From Candidatus Pantoea haifensis (lineage in GTDB: Bacteria; Pseudomonadota; Gammaproteobacteria; Enterobacterales; Enterobacteriaceae): a stretch of 64,000 nucleotides of DNA. The notes under the pieces are model-generated. The model worked only from the letters and a program-made list of their open reading frames with translations. It was not told where the DNA came from and made no database searches. This document shows, in pieces, positions 29,473 to 40,290 of this stretch (positions are counted from its first letter, which is position 1; the number at the start of each line of letters is the position of its first letter). The position numbers and the translations under genes were made by a program. The stretch covers positions 1,798,001-1,862,000 of the forward strand of contig JAGTWN010000004.1 in the NCBI GenBank assembly GCA_018842655.1, in the 5' to 3' direction.

Positions 29473-30292
29473 TTACAGTAAATGTTTATCCAGCAGTGCC
29501 TGGCAAGAGGCAGGTAATGGCGGCGGCTCGCGCTTAACCGGCGCAGAGCCTGGCTGCTTCGGCAGGAACCAGCTTTGCAGTTCCGCCCCACAGCCATCAC
29601 CCGGCGGCGGCGGCGCCTGATCGATACATTCGCTGCTGCCTTGCGGGCAGCGCAGACGCACATGCATATGCGCGCGGTGTGCAAACCACGGCCGGACTTT
29701 ATGTAGCCAGTCACGATCGGCACCGGCATCTGCGCAAAGCTGTTTTTTAATCGCCGGATTAACGAAAATACGCGCAACTTCGCTGTCTTTGGCTGCCAGT
29801 TTGATCAGGCTGTCGATCTCAGGCTGCCAGTGACGCGCCACGACATTTTTATCGCCGGGCGCGACCAGATTAAGCGGCTGTGGCTTCAACAGTTGTTGCG
29901 CCGTCCAGCGGTTTTTTGGCAGTTGCAGCCAGATATCAACGTCTAAACCGGTTTGATGACTGGCATGTCCGCTACTGAAACGTCCGCCTGCCGCCATACC
30001 CATATCGCCGATCAGCACATTGCCCAGTTGCAGGTTATGCACCTGGGTACTCAGGCGCTGAATAAACAGAATCAGATCGGGATGACCAAAATAGCGGCGT
30101 TGATCGGGTCGCATCACCTGATAATTTGGCGAATGAAGCGGTAGCGCCTCAGCACCGACAACACAGCCATTGGCGAACCCCCACCGATTGCGGCACACCG
30201 GCAATCGGATGTTGGATCCGCTGCCAGGGCGTTGCCGCCAGGCTGGATGCGCTGATCAAAAGCGCGGAAAGGGTGAGCAAAAGACGTTTCAT
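29473..30292 (-). CDS. mepA: Penicillin-insensitive murein endopeptidase MepA (frame interrupted)
   Basis: Periplasmic zinc LAS-type endopeptidase that cuts D-Ala-DAP cross-links in peptidoglycan. ATG 30292 gives the signal peptide [20 protein letters not shown]. The frame breaks near 30174, in adjacent G and T runs. Adding one G and one T gives [20 protein letters not shown] and 273 aa (E. coli 274). Metal-binding motifs [20 protein letters not shown] and [11 protein letters not shown] are intact. It sits 4 bp after aroC, in the conserved aroC-mepA-yfcA order. Confidence 0.92.
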
Positions 30293-30296
30293 GCGG

Positions 30297-31382
30297 TTAC
30301 CAACGTGGCACGGTGGAATTAACGTCAGCACACTGCGCACGCTGACGCAGCAGATGATCCATCAGCACAATTGCCATCATCGCTTCGGCGATCGGCACCG
30401 CACGGATACCGACGCAGGGATCGTGACGCCCTTTGGTGATCATCTCCACTTCTTCACCGTCGCGAGTGATGGTTTTGCCGGGCACGGTGATACTGGAGGT
30501 TGGTTTCATCGCCAGGTTGGCGCTGATGGTTTGTCCACTGCTGATCCCACCGAGAATGCCACCGGCATGATTGCTCTGGAATCCGTTGGCGCGAATTTCA
30601 TCACGATGCTGGCTGCCACGCTGATTAACCACCGCGAAGCCGTCACCTATTTCCACGCCTTTCACCGCATTGATGCTCATCAACGCATGCGCTAAGTCAG
30701 CGTCAAGGCGATCAAAAACCGGCTCGCCCAAACCTGGCGGCACATTTTCAGCCATCACCGTGACTTTGGCACCGATAGAGTCGCCCTCTTTTTTCAGGCC
30801 GCGCATCAATTCATCTAACGCTTCCAGTTTTTCAGCGTCCGGGCAGAAAAACGGATTTTCTTCAACGATGCTCCAGTCTTTAAGCTCGCAGGCAACATCG
30901 CCAATCTGCGCCAGATAGCCGCGAACCACGATGCCGTGTTTCATCTGCAGATATTTCTTTGCAATGGCACCAGCAGCAACGCGCATCGCGGTTTCACGGG
31001 CAGAAGAGCGTCCGCCACCGCGATAGTCGCGCAGACCATATTTTTGCTCATAGGTATAATCGGCGTGGCCAGGGCGGAACAGATCTTTGATTGCACCGTA
31101 ATCTTGTGAACGCTGGTCGGTATTTTCAATGAGCAGACCAATTGATGTGCCGGTGGTCACACCGTCAAACACACCGGACAAAATTTTCACCTGATCCGGT
31201 TCGCGACGCTGCGTGGTATAGCGCGAAGTGCCGGGACGACGACGATCAAGATCGTGCTGAATATCCGCTTCCGTAAGAGGAATGCCTGGCGGCACGCCAT
31301 CAACAATGCAGCCCAACGCAATTCCGTGGGACTCGCCAAAGGTGGTTACTCGAAAAAATTGTCCGATGCTGTTTCCGGCCAT
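30297..31382 (-). CDS. aroC: Chorismate synthase AroC
   Basis: Last step of the shikimate pathway, EPSP to chorismate, needing reduced FMN. The 361-aa product begins [20 protein letters not shown] (first family signature), with [15 protein letters not shown] and [21 protein letters not shown] further in. Length equals E. coli AroC. It follows prmB closely. Confidence 0.98.
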   Translation of the reverse strand: MAGNSIGQFFRVTTFGESHGIALGCIVDGVPPGIPLTEADIQHDLDRRRPGTSRYTTQRREPDQVKILSGVFDGVTTGTSIGLLIENTDQRSQDYGAIKDLFRPGHADYTYEQKYGLRDYRGGGRSSARETAMRVAAGAIAKKYLQMKHGIVVRGYLAQIGDVACELKDWSIVEENPFFCPDAEKLEALDELMRGLKKEGDSIGAKVTVMAENVPPGLGEPVFDRLDADLAHALMSINAVKGVEIGDGFAVVNQRGSQHRDEIRANGFQSNHAGGILGGISSGQTISANLAMKPTSSITVPGKTITRDGEEVEMITKGRHDPCVGIRAVPIAEAMMAIVLMDHLLRQRAQCADVNSTVPRW

Positions 31383-31406
31383 TCTGATTCCTTGTTACGG
31401 TTCGAT

Positions 31407-31422
31407 GGGCGAGCACTCGCCC
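31407..31422 (-). promoter_or_regulatory. Perfect palindrome in the prmB-aroC gap
   Basis: GGGCGAGCACTCGCCC is a fully self-complementary 16-mer about 25 bp upstream of the aroC ATG. No T-run follows, so it is not a standard terminator; a messenger-stability or attenuation hairpin is possible. Confidence 0.35.
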
Positions 31423-31427
31423 CGCTT

Positions 31428-32359
31428 TCAGTCTTTGAAAAAGAAAAATGATGTTGTGCGTCAACAATCTGCTGACGCGTCAGCATAAATACGCCGTCGC
31501 CGCCGTTGTCAAATTCCAGCCAGGTGAACGGCACGTCAGGATACTGCTCAATCATGTGCACCATGCTGTTGCCCACTTCGCAAATCAGTACGCCCTGCTC
31601 GCTGAGATAATTCGGCGCGCAGGCAAGAATACGACGCACCAGCTTCAGGCCATCGCTGCCAGCTGCCAGCCCCAACTCCGGCTCATGGTGATACTCGCCT
31701 GGCAGATCGTCCATATCTTCTGCATCAACGTAAGGGGGATTAGTTACGATTAAATCGTATTTAACCGCAGGCAGACCACGGAACAGATCGGAGCGAATCG
31801 GCGTGACGTGATGAATCAGCCCATGCTCTTCAATGTTCTGCTCGGCAACCGCCAGCGCGTCAGTGGAGATGTCCACGGCATCCACTTCCGCTTCCGGGAA
31901 GGCGTAAGCGCAGGCAATGGCAATACAGCCGCTGCCGGTACACATATCGAGGATATGATGCGGCTTTTCGCTGACCAAACCGGCAAAGCGGTTTTCAATC
32001 AGTTCGCCAATCGGTGAACGCGGCACTAATACCCGCTCATCAACATAAAATTCGTGGCCACAGAACCAGGCTTTGTTGGTCAGGTAAGCAACCGGAATAC
32101 GCTCGTTAACGCGGCGGATCACACGCTCAACGATCAGGTGACGCTCGCTGGCTGTCAGGCGCGCATTGCGCATTTCTTCAGGAATATCGAGCGGCAACCA
32201 AAGAGATGGCAGGACCAGTTGAACGGCTTCGTCCCAGGGATTATCTGTGCCATGTCCGTACCAAATTCCGGCAGCGGAAAAGCGGCTTACCGCCCAGCGC
32301 AGCATATCCTGAATGGTGTGCAGTTCGTTCACTGCCTCATCGACGAAAATTTTGTCCAC
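31428..32359 (-). CDS. prmB: 50S ribosomal protein L3 glutamine methyltransferase PrmB (frame interrupted near 3' end)
   Basis: Methylates Gln150 of ribosomal protein L3. I use GTG 32359 with a GGAGGG ribosome site; it gives (M)[20 protein letters not shown] as in E. coli. SAM motif [20 protein letters not shown] and catalytic NPPY in [17 protein letters not shown] are present. As read, the frame runs on to 31346 with an unconserved tail overlapping aroC. Restoring one T near 31443 gives QHHFFFFKD and a stop at 31428: 310 aa, exactly the E. coli length. Confidence 0.94.
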
Positions 32360-32518
32360 GTAGCCCTCCGCAGGCCTTTTACTAAATCGGCCGATAGTGT
32401 GCCATGAAGCCGGGGAGAATTCAGCGCAGCGAGGTGAAAAAGCTGACATTTAATGACACTTAACGGTAAGGTATTACTCTCCGCTGTTTATCAGCTTTTC
32501 TGACATGATTTCCCCACC

Positions 32519-33066
32519 ATGAGTAAAAAAACGCCCCTCAGCCAGGACGATAAAATGCTGTTTCGCCAGTTGATGAGCGGAACGCGTAAGTTAAAACAGG
32601 ACACTATCGTGCATAAACCGGTAGTGAAAACTCGTGAAGTTCCGGTAAAACGTCTGCTTTCTGAACAGGCTGATAACAGCCACTATTTTTCGGATGAATT
32701 TCAGCCGCTGCTGTCGACCGAAGGAGCAACGCGCTATGTACGTGCTGATGTCAGCCATTTCGAGTTAAAAAAATTACGGCGCGGCGATTACACACCCGAA
32801 ATTTTCCTGGATTTGCATGGTTTAACCCAGCAGCAGGCCAAGCAGGAGTTGGGCGCCTTGATTGCGGCGTGTCGCCGTGAGCATCTGTTTTGTGCCAGCG
32901 TGATGACCGGACATGGCAGGCATATTTTGAAACAGCAAACACCGTTATGGCTGGCGCAACATCCATGGGTCATGGCTTTTCATCAGGCACCGAAAATGTT
33001 CGGCGGCGACGCAGCATTGCTGGTGTTGATTGAAGTTGAGGAGTGGCAACCCCTGAGCTGCCCTGA
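32519..33066 (+). CDS. smrB: Ribosome rescue endonuclease SmrB (frame interrupted near 3' end)
   Basis: Smr-domain nuclease that cleaves mRNA between collided ribosomes. The N terminus is [20 protein letters not shown]. The Smr domain runs from [18 protein letters not shown] to the [15 protein letters not shown] motif. As read, the frame runs to 33124 with an unconserved tail. One extra C near 33050 gives EEWQPPELP and a stop at 33066, 182 aa (E. coli 183). It is divergent from prmB. Confidence 0.93.
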
Positions 33067-33100
33067 GAAGGGATGGGGCCGACTGTTCGGCCCACAGATG

Positions 33101-33583
33101 TTAAATGGCTTTTGCCAGTTTTGAAGGACTAACCTGCCACATCAATTTGCCTTCGCTCTGCGCAGCATCAAAGTCTACACAGGCAATAGCAGAGGTAGCG
33201 AACATCGGCGGCGCTTCCTGCGGGCAGAGTTCAGAAACTAAATAACCCACCAGTGGCAGATGAGAAATCACCAGTGCTGATTTCACGCCTTCGTTCGCCA
33301 GCGTCTGCAGATAGCAGGCCACCAGTCCCGGATCGCCGCCTGGCGTCAGTTCAGGTAAGACTTCTTGCCCGTCGGGCAGAGATAATGCTTCACGTACTGC
33401 TGCGAGGGTTTGCTCGGCACGCAGATACGGACTAACCAGTACACGTTCAATGTCCAGCGCCTGACCGTTCAGCCAGCTCGCCATCTGGCGTGATTCATCA
33501 CATCCACAAAGCGTTAAAGGTCTGACCGAATCACTTGCTGCTTCCAGAGCCGCATCGCCGTGACGCATGATAAAAACTTGCAT
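33101..33583 (-). CDS. sixA: Phosphohistidine phosphatase SixA
   Basis: Removes phosphate from phosphohistidine proteins, including the nitrogen PTS carrier NPr. I start at ATG 33583 ([20 protein letters not shown]), which matches E. coli; upstream in-frame codons are not conserved. The 160-aa protein has the RHG motif with catalytic His8 and the second His in [12 protein letters not shown]. The 201 bp between it and fadJ hold no gene. Confidence 0.95.
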   Translation of the reverse strand: MQVFIMRHGDAALEAASDSVRPLTLCGCDESRQMASWLNGQALDIERVLVSPYLRAEQTLAAVREALSLPDGQEVLPELTPGGDPGLVACYLQTLANEGVKSALVISHLPLVGYLVSELCPQEAPPMFATSAIACVDFDAAQSEGKLMWQVSPSKLAKAI

Positions 33584-33784
33584 AAAGCACCGCTGTAGTT
33601 TGTCGACATCGCCCGACGCCTGAGCGCCTGACTCTTCATTCTGCGAATGAACGCTGTGTTGTACCGCAATGGCTTCAGTATAGTCAACCGGTTGTTTATT
33701 AAATAAGCACATCTCAGAATCGTGCCGCGGCGCATGCTTTTACGGCACATTTCTAACCCGCTGAATCGATGCGGTTATTCATCT

Positions 33785-35905
33785 TTATGGAGAAGTGTAA
33801 AATTTCTTCTGTTCTTGTGTCGCGTTTTCCAGTGCCTGACAGGGAGTAAAACGTTCGCCATATTGCTGCTTAAGCCGGTTTAATGTGTTTACCGCCTGCG
33901 CCGCCCCAAACTGATCAAGATAGCGGAACGGACCGCCTAAAAACGGAGGAAAACCTATACCAAAAACCGCGCCGATGTCACCATCGCGTGGCTGACGAAT
34001 AACCTGTTCATCCAGGCAGCGCACCGCTTCATTCAACATCATCATGACGCAGCGTTCCGCTATTTGCGCTTCACTCTGCTTCGCCAGTGGCTTGATACCC
34101 AACAGCGCGTAAAGCGACGGATCGGCTTTTTTCTGCTGGCGGTGACGAGAACCATATAAATAGAAACCTTTGCCGTTTTTGCGCCCTTTCCGTCCGTCGT
34201 TTAAGACCGCCGCGAAGGCATCAGGTGCAGCAAAACGCTCGCCGTAAGCCTGCTGTAAAACAGGGGTAATTTTACTGCCCACATCAATGCCTACTTCATC
34301 GAGCAACTGAATCGGACCAACGGGAAACCCAAATTTCACCAAAGCGCGGTCAATATGTTCAACCGGCTCACCATCAAGCAGACAACGCATCGCTTCATTT
34401 ATATAGGGCGCAAGAATGCGGTTAACGTAAAAACCGGGCTTATCCGCCACCACAATCGGTGTTTTGCCTTGCTTACGCGCCAGCGCCACGATGTTCACCA
34501 CCGTCTGATCGGAAGTTGCACGATGTGGGATCACTTCAACCAGCGGCATTTTTTCTACCGGGCTAAAGTAATGCAGGCCAATGATATTTTCGGGCCGTTG
34601 TGCCTGCGCAGCAATATCCGCAATCGGCAGTGAAGAGGTATTGGAGGCAAAAATAGTATTCGGCTGGCAGTAACTTTCAACCTCGTTAACCATTTGCTGT
34701 TTCAGCGCAAGATCTTCGAATACGGCTTCAATGACGACATCACGCCGGGAAAACCCCTGATAGTCGATACCGCCAGTAATGCGCGCCATCTGTTGCTGAC
34801 GCTGTGCCGTGCTCAAATGGCGACGTTTTACCTTTTTACTGAGCACATCCCAACTGGTTTGCAGCGCATGGTTGACCCCGTCGAAGGTGATATCTTTAAT
34901 GCGCACCGGCAAACCGGCATTAAGGGCGCTGACGCTGGCGATCCCGCCGCCCATTAAGCCGCCGCCTAATACGCCAATACGCCGGATCGCTTGCGGTTCG
35001 GCTTCGCCACCGGCTTCTTTTTTCATTGCGGTCGAGGCGAAGAACAAACTGCGCAGTGCAGCCGATTCCTTACTCATCGCCAGCTCACCAAAAGCCTGGG
35101 CTTCGGCATCGTAACCGGCGCGGCTGCCCTGCTCCAGTCCAATGCGAATCACCTCAATGATGCGTTTTACTGCTGGATAATTGCCCTGCGTTTTGCGCTC
35201 TGCCTGGCGTTTAGCCAGCGCAAACAACGCATGGCGCGCAATCGGACCTTGTAATAAACGATCGCGCATCGCCAGAGGTGCCCGACTGCTTTTGCCCTTT
35301 TTTACCCGTGCGACAGCCGTTTCCAGCAGGATAGCCTGTGGAACCGCATCATCCACCACACCGAGCTTACGCGCTTGCTTAGCGCGCAGCGTTCTGCCTG
35401 TGAGAATCAGCGTTAACGCCTGCTGAACGCCAATCAGACGTGGTAATCGCTGCGTTCCACCTGAGCCGGGCAGTAATCCCAACTGGACTTCAGGTAATCC
35501 AAGCCGCGTTTTATCATCCAGCGAACAGATACGAGCATCACAGGCAAGGGCAAGCTCCAGCCCGCCGCCCAGACACGCACCGTGAATCGCCGCCACTACA
35601 GGGAACGGCAGCGAGGCAATCGACGCCATCACTTCCTGCCCCTGGCGAGCCAGTGCTTCGGCTGCTTGTGCGGAGTGGCAGCGATCAATCATGCTGATAT
35701 CTGCGCCTGCGATAAAATTGTCTGGCTTAGCGGATATCAGCACTAATCCGGCTAACGCTGGATCGCGGCGTGCTTCAGCAATCACGGCGGCAATTTGCCC
35801 GGCAAACTCCGCTTTGAGCGTATTCATTTTTTCGCCCGGCACGTCAATCGTGATAACGCCAACGCTGTCGGGGCGCATCTGTAAATGAAAAACGTTATGC
35901 GCCAT
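33785..35905 (-). CDS. fadJ: Fatty acid oxidation complex alpha subunit FadJ
   Basis: Anaerobic-type beta-oxidation: enoyl-CoA hydratase and 3-hydroxyacyl-CoA dehydrogenase in one chain, working with FadI. The 706 aa comprise an N-terminal crotonase domain ([28 protein letters not shown]), then an NAD-binding domain beginning [21 protein letters not shown] near residue 310, and the dehydrogenase C-terminal domains. Its ATG overlaps the fadI stop (TAATG), so the two subunits are translationally coupled. Confidence 0.97.
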   Translation of the reverse strand: MAHNVFHLQMRPDSVGVITIDVPGEKMNTLKAEFAGQIAAVIAEARRDPALAGLVLISAKPDNFIAGADISMIDRCHSAQAAEALARQGQEVMASIASLPFPVVAAIHGACLGGGLELALACDARICSLDDKTRLGLPEVQLGLLPGSGGTQRLPRLIGVQQALTLILTGRTLRAKQARKLGVVDDAVPQAILLETAVARVKKGKSSRAPLAMRDRLLQGPIARHALFALAKRQAERKTQGNYPAVKRIIEVIRIGLEQGSRAGYDAEAQAFGELAMSKESAALRSLFFASTAMKKEAGGEAEPQAIRRIGVLGGGLMGGGIASVSALNAGLPVRIKDITFDGVNHALQTSWDVLSKKVKRRHLSTAQRQQQMARITGGIDYQGFSRRDVVIEAVFEDLALKQQMVNEVESYCQPNTIFASNTSSLPIADIAAQAQRPENIIGLHYFSPVEKMPLVEVIPHRATSDQTVVNIVALARKQGKTPIVVADKPGFYVNRILAPYINEAMRCLLDGEPVEHIDRALVKFGFPVGPIQLLDEVGIDVGSKITPVLQQAYGERFAAPDAFAAVLNDGRKGRKNGKGFYLYGSRHRQQKKADPSLYALLGIKPLAKQSEAQIAERCVMMMLNEAVRCLDEQVIRQPRDGDIGAVFGIGFPPFLGGPFRYLDQFGAAQAVNTLNRLKQQYGERFTPCQALENATQEQKKFYTSP

Positions 35906-37211
35906 TATTCGACCTCCAGAACCATTGCCGCACCCAGGCCGCCTGCTGCACAGGCAGTCACCAGGCCTAAACCGCCACCGCGCCGCCGCAACTCATGCAG
36001 CGTTTGGGTGATCATACGTGCGCCAGTGGCGGCAAAAGGATGTCCATACGCAATAGAACCGCCCAGTACATTAAAACGCTCTTCACTGACCTCGCCCAAC
36101 GCATGGGGACGATGTAACACCTCGCGGGCGAAGCGTTCATCGCGAAACAGTTGCAGGTTAACCAGCGTTTGCGCTGCAAAAGCCTCGTGCATATCGATCA
36201 GGGTTAACTCATTCAGTGTGATACCAGCCCGATCCAGCGCCAGCGGCGAGGCATAAGCGGGGCCAAGTAACATATCCTGCTGAACATCAATGGCGCTAAA
36301 GGCGTAGCTGCGCACATAGCCGAGTGGCTGAAGCCCTAACTCACGCGCACGTCCTTCGCGCATTAGAATGACTGCCGCTGCGCCGTCGGTCAGTGGCGTA
36401 CTGTTTGCCGCCGTTACCGTGCCATGTTGACGATCAAAGGCGGGACGCAGGCGTGCATAATCTTCCGCTTTTGCATCCATGCGTAACGTGTTGTCTTGCT
36501 CAATCGGCGCTTTAAAGGGGGAACAAACGTCGTCATGACTTCCTGCTTCAGCACACCCGATTGCCACGCTTTCGCTGCGCGCTGATGAGAGCGCAGCGCC
36601 AGCGCGTCTTGCGCGTCTCGCGTAATGCCGTAACTTTTTGCCATTTGTTCCGCGGTATCGCCCATACGTAAACCGGTTGAATATTCCGCCACCGCAGGCG
36701 GCACGGGCAGCAGGTCACGCGGACGCAAGCGGCGCAGGCACTGTAACTTTTGCGAGAAACTGCGCGCTTTGTTCATATCCACCAGCGCACGAGCCAGCGT
36801 TTTACTGACGCCGATCGGCAGGACTGAAGCGGAATCAGCCCCACCCGCAATACCGGCTGACAGGGTGCCCGCCAGCAGGCTTTCGCAGACATTCGCCACA
36901 GCCTGAAAACTGGTCGCACAGGCACGACTGACGCTGTAAGCATCGGTATTAACGCTTAACCCGCTGCTCAGGACAATTTCGCGAGCAATATTAGGCGCTT
37001 CGGGCATTTGTACCACCTGGCCAAATACCACCTGCTCAATCACTTCGACCGGCAGTTCGCTACGGGCCATCAATTCGCTGATGAGCATCCGGCCAAGCTC
37101 AACCGCCGGGATACCATGAAAACCAGTAGCCTGGCGCAAAAAAGGTGTTCGTAATCCGTGCGTTATGGCGATGCGTTCACCATGACGCGTTAGCAGCGAC
37201 TGCGCTTTCAT
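35905..37211 (-). CDS. fadI: Acetyl-CoA C-acyltransferase FadI (frame interrupted)
   Basis: 3-ketoacyl-CoA thiolase of the FadIJ complex. ATG 37211 gives [20 protein letters not shown]. The nucleophile Cys is in [27 protein letters not shown] and the [17 protein letters not shown] and [11 protein letters not shown] motifs complete the active site. The frame breaks near 36519; one extra C gives [20 protein letters not shown] and 435 aa (E. coli 436). A FadR-like operator lies just upstream. Confidence 0.94.
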
Positions 37212-37251
37212 TGTTTCACCTGTGAATCGGGACCAGGGCATCATTGCCGAA

Positions 37252-37268
37252 AGAGGTCTGACCTGATC
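37252..37268. promoter_or_regulatory. Candidate FadR operator of fadIJ
   Basis: AGAGGTCTGACCTGATC contains GGTCTGACC, a dyad matching the FadR consensus core GGTCNGACC, 41 bp upstream of the fadI start. FadR repression of fadIJ is known in E. coli. Confidence 0.75.
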
Positions 37269-37369
37269 CACAGTGTTAACCACAAGCGGTTAAGTCGCCA
37301 ATATCAAAAGGGATAAATTGCGAAGAGAGACACGAAATTAACGCCGCCAGAATAGCGGCGTAAGAGAGA

Positions 37370-37666
37370 TTAACGCAGGCCGAGCTGAAAAATCATGGTT
37401 TCAGCCTGGCATGAGAAGGTGAAATCGATCTCCAGCCTGACGCCTTCCGCCTCTTCACTGAAGCGAGCGTTGATGTCGCACGGTTCAGATTCGACCTGGC
37501 GCGCCTTTTCAGTCAGGCGCTGCAGTTTGGCCTCAGCATCGGCACGCTGCGAAAACCACTCTGACCAGCTTGCTGTACAATCACTGTTATCCATAACGGT
37601 GCCGACATCGACACAACAGCAGGCAGCGGTTTCGTTGGCGCTGCACTTTCTAATGGCATCAGTCAT
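37370..37666 (-). CDS. yfcZ: YfcZ/YiiS family protein
   Basis: A 98-aa protein of unknown function found between fadI and fadL in enterobacteria. It contains several Cys residues near the N terminus (MTDAIRKCSANETAACCCVDVG) and ends in a short conserved block (TFSCQAETMIFQLGLR). No catalytic motif is recognised. It is transcribed away from fadL. Confidence 0.92.
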   Translation of the reverse strand: MTDAIRKCSANETAACCCVDVGTVMDNSDCTASWSEWFSQRADAEAKLQRLTEKARQVESEPCDINARFSEEAEGVRLEIDFTFSCQAETMIFQLGLR

Positions 37667-37759
37667 CTTTCTCTCCTGACGAATAAGTCGACGAGTTGCG
37701 TATTTTTCCAGCCAAAATCTTACGCTTTCAGTATACTCTGCGCCATGACAGCCTCGCTA

Positions 37760-37775
37760 AGTGACGAATATCACA
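37760..37775. promoter_or_regulatory. Candidate CRP site between yfcZ and fadL
   Basis: AGTGACGAATATCACA matches TGTGA-N6-TCACA with one mismatch. It lies about 140 bp upstream of the fadL -10 and about 95 bp upstream of yfcZ. fadL is cAMP-CRP responsive in E. coli. Confidence 0.55.
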
Positions 37776-37900
37776 ATAAAATTTGATCCAAAACAAATTT
37801 GAGCCGTTATGCTGTGCGTGTCGTTTCAGGTTTTGTTAAGCAGATCGACTTTTCACCGATCAGTTTGGAAATATTTTAAAAACAATATTGCAACACACAC

Positions 37901-37939
37901 ACAGGTCAGACCTATACTTGCCGCACTGGTCTGATATGT
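37901..37939 (+). promoter_or_regulatory. fadL promoter region with two FadR-like sites
   Basis: ACAGGTCAGACCTATAC (37901-37917) and GCACTGGTCTGATATGT (37923-37939) both resemble the FadR operator. A TATACT -10 hexamer at 37913-37918 is covered by the first site, so binding would block transcription. Two FadR sites are known at E. coli fadL. The rest of 37667-38024 shows no gene. Confidence 0.75.
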
Positions 37940-38024
37940 CCGTTTTACATCAGTCCTTACAATCCGCCGTCCCTTGTTACGCGATGTAACAGCGTTAAAT
38001 AATAATTCACATGAGGTTGTGGTC

Positions 38025-39308
38025 ATGAACCATAAAAACCTGTTTGCAAAGTCAGCCGTGGCGGCTGCTGTGGCGCTTGTTTCTTCACACGTTTATGCAG
38101 CTGGCTTTCAGTTGAATGAATTCTCTTCTATAGGATTAGGACGTGCCTACTCCGGCGAAGGCGCAATGGGGGATACCGCAGCCTCTGCCAGCCGTAACCC
38201 TGCAACCATGGCGCTGATGGATCGTCCTTCTTTCTCGATTGGCGCGGTATATATCGATCCTGATGTCAATATCAATGGCAACAGCCCAAGCGGGCGCAGC
38301 CTTGACGCGAAAAACATTGCGCCAAGTGAATGGGTGCCAAATATTCATTATGTCCATCCCATTAATGATCAGTGGTGGGTGGGCGCCTCTGTCACCTCGA
38401 ATTATGGTCTGGCTACCGAGTTCAATAACAACTACACCGCAGGTGGCTACGGCGGTAAAACTGACCTGATAACGGGTAACTTCAACCTCAGCACAGCGTA
38501 CCGCCTGAACGAGCATTTCAGCTTTGGCGTCGGCTTTGATGCTGTTTATGCTAAAGCCAAAATTGAACGCTACGCAGGCGAATCGGGTGCGGCGCTGCGC
38601 CTTCCTGCTGATACGCAGATTGCGCATCTGAAAGGCGATGAGTGGGGCTACGGCTGGAATGCCGGCATTTTGTATGAAGTGGATAAAAATAACCGCTTCG
38701 GCTTCAGTTACCGTTCAGAAGTCAAAATCGACTTCGACGGGGATTACAAAAGTAACCTGCCTGTTTCGGTCAACGCGATTAATCAGGCTGGTAATTTAGG
38801 TCTGCCTTATGCAACGGGCGGCACCACCATTCCAGGGGCACTAACCCTGAATCTGCCGGAGATGTGGGAGCTGTCGGGCTGGCACAAAGTGGCACCGCAA
38901 TGGGCCGTGCATTACAGCCTGGCGTATACCAGCTGGAGTCAGTTCCAGGAGCTGAAAGCGACCGGATCCAATGGCCAGACGCTGTTCTATAAAGATGAAA
39001 GCTTCCGCGATGCCTATCGTCTGGCGCTCGGGACCACTTACTTCTACGACCAAAACTGGACCTTCCGTACTGGTATCGCCTTCGATGACAGCCCGGTTCC
39101 TGCCGATAAACGTTCTATCTCCATCCCGGATCAGGATCGTCTGTGGCTGAGTGCAGGGGCGTCTTATGCGTTTAATGAGGACGCTTCAGTGGATATGGGC
39201 ATCTCTTATATGCACGGTCAGCACGTCACGGTAAAAGAAGGCCCATACACGTTTGAATCAGCCGGTAAAGCCTGGCTGTACGGGGCAAACTTTAACTATA
39301 AGTTCTGA
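38025..39308 (+). CDS. fadL: Long-chain fatty acid outer-membrane transporter FadL
   Basis: Outer-membrane beta-barrel channel for long-chain fatty acids. I start at ATG 38025, after GAGGTTGTGG, giving the signal peptide [20 protein letters not shown]...VYA; an upstream in-frame extension lacks support. The mature N terminus [22 protein letters not shown] is the plug region of the family, with NPA in [10 protein letters not shown]. It ends YGANFNYKF with terminal Phe. 427 aa; E. coli FadL is slightly longer. Confidence 0.97.
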   Translation: MNHKNLFAKSAVAAAVALVSSHVYAAGFQLNEFSSIGLGRAYSGEGAMGDTAASASRNPATMALMDRPSFSIGAVYIDPDVNINGNSPSGRSLDAKNIAPSEWVPNIHYVHPINDQWWVGASVTSNYGLATEFNNNYTAGGYGGKTDLITGNFNLSTAYRLNEHFSFGVGFDAVYAKAKIERYAGESGAALRLPADTQIAHLKGDEWGYGWNAGILYEVDKNNRFGFSYRSEVKIDFDGDYKSNLPVSVNAINQAGNLGLPYATGGTTIPGALTLNLPEMWELSGWHKVAPQWAVHYSLAYTSWSQFQELKATGSNGQTLFYKDESFRDAYRLALGTTYFYDQNWTFRTGIAFDDSPVPADKRSISIPDQDRLWLSAGASYAFNEDASVDMGISYMHGQHVTVKEGPYTFESAGKAWLYGANFNYKF

Positions 39309-39323
39309 TAAGCAGGCACGATC

Positions 39324-39353
39324 AAAAAAGGCGACTCTGGAGTCGCCTTTTTT
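39324..39353. terminator. Bidirectional terminator between fadL and mlaA
   Basis: AAAAAAGGCGACTC-tg-GAGTCGCCTTTTTT: 8-bp stem with A6 and T6 flanks, between convergent genes. Confidence 0.92.
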
Positions 39354-39360
39354 GCGCCGA

Positions 39361-40128
39361 TTATTGCGCATCAATTTCGCTTAAATCACCCTGAATCGCT
39401 GCGGCGTTCGGGTTCTCTTGCGGTTTCAGCCTGCCCCCACTGGCCAGGAAGTCGTGACGCTGGAAATAAGCGTTACGAATAAAGGCATAGGGATCGCTCT
39501 GCTGCTTCAAAATCGCATCGGAATCCAGCAGTTGTGCACGCGTTTCCACGCCTTCAATTGCCCATTTACCGGCAGACATCCAGAAGGTTAACCAGCTCAG
39601 TGCCGGATAGAGTTTATCGACAAACTGACCACCGTCTTCACGCACGGTAAAACTGCCATACGCCGGCAATTCAACATACGGGCCGTAACCGACGCCATAA
39701 TGTCCGAGTGTGCTACCAAAACGACGCGGCTCTTCACGCGCCATCTCAGGATTCGCTTTACCCGCCACGTCGATAAAGCCGGCCAGGCCAAGCGTTGAGT
39801 TCAGAAAGAAGCGCGTAAAGTGTATTGCAGCCTGGCGCGGTTCCCCCATCAGCAGGGAGTTAACCATGCTGGCAGGCTCATCAAGATTGCCGAGAAAATT
39901 GCTCATGCCTGTACGTGCGGGCATTGGCACATAATCGCGCCAGGCTACCGCAACAGGACGTACCACGTAAGGGTCCAACACGTTGTAGTTGAAGTTAAAC
40001 ATCGTGCGGTTAAAACCTTCTAATGGATCGCTGCGCTGTTCAGGCGCGTCAGCGTTGTCAGGTTTTGAACTGGCACATCCCACCAGAAGTACACTGGCCA
40101 AAACCATACTGGTCAGGCGGTAAACCAT
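39361..40128 (-). CDS. mlaA: Phospholipid-binding lipoprotein MlaA
   Basis: Outer-membrane lipoprotein that removes misplaced phospholipids from the outer leaflet and passes them to MlaC. The 255 aa begin MVYRLTSMVLASVLLVGCAS with lipobox LVGC. Then DPLEGFNRTMFNFNYNVLDPYVVRPVA and the VNSLLMGEPRQAAIHFTRFFLNSTLGLAGFIDVA segment are family features. It follows fadL as in E. coli. Confidence 0.96.
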   Translation of the reverse strand: MVYRLTSMVLASVLLVGCASSKPDNADAPEQRSDPLEGFNRTMFNFNYNVLDPYVVRPVAVAWRDYVPMPARTGMSNFLGNLDEPASMVNSLLMGEPRQAAIHFTRFFLNSTLGLAGFIDVAGKANPEMAREEPRRFGSTLGHYGVGYGPYVELPAYGSFTVREDGGQFVDKLYPALSWLTFWMSAGKWAIEGVETRAQLLDSDAILKQQSDPYAFIRNAYFQRHDFLASGGRLKPQENPNAAAIQGDLSEIDAQ

Positions 40129-40290
40129 TCTAATCTCCCTGTGCGGTTGAATTGTGTATCCCCTTGATAATCCACGCTGCAGGAAGTTGGATAGACCTGC
40201 CTCTCCTTAACAGCATAGACAAACTACGCCTGCGGGACAGACAGATAATGCCACTCTTCATGCAGCGTGAAGTATGACGGGTATATCGCT

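Noticed and set aside
33076-33093. GGGCCGA/TCGGCCC stem after smrB as a terminator
   Set aside because: It lacks a T-run on either strand; stem seen, but the function is not supported.
33584-33712. 43-codon N-terminal extension of sixA
   Set aside because: MQVFIMRHG at ATG 33583 is the true family start, with catalytic His8; upstream codons are not conserved.
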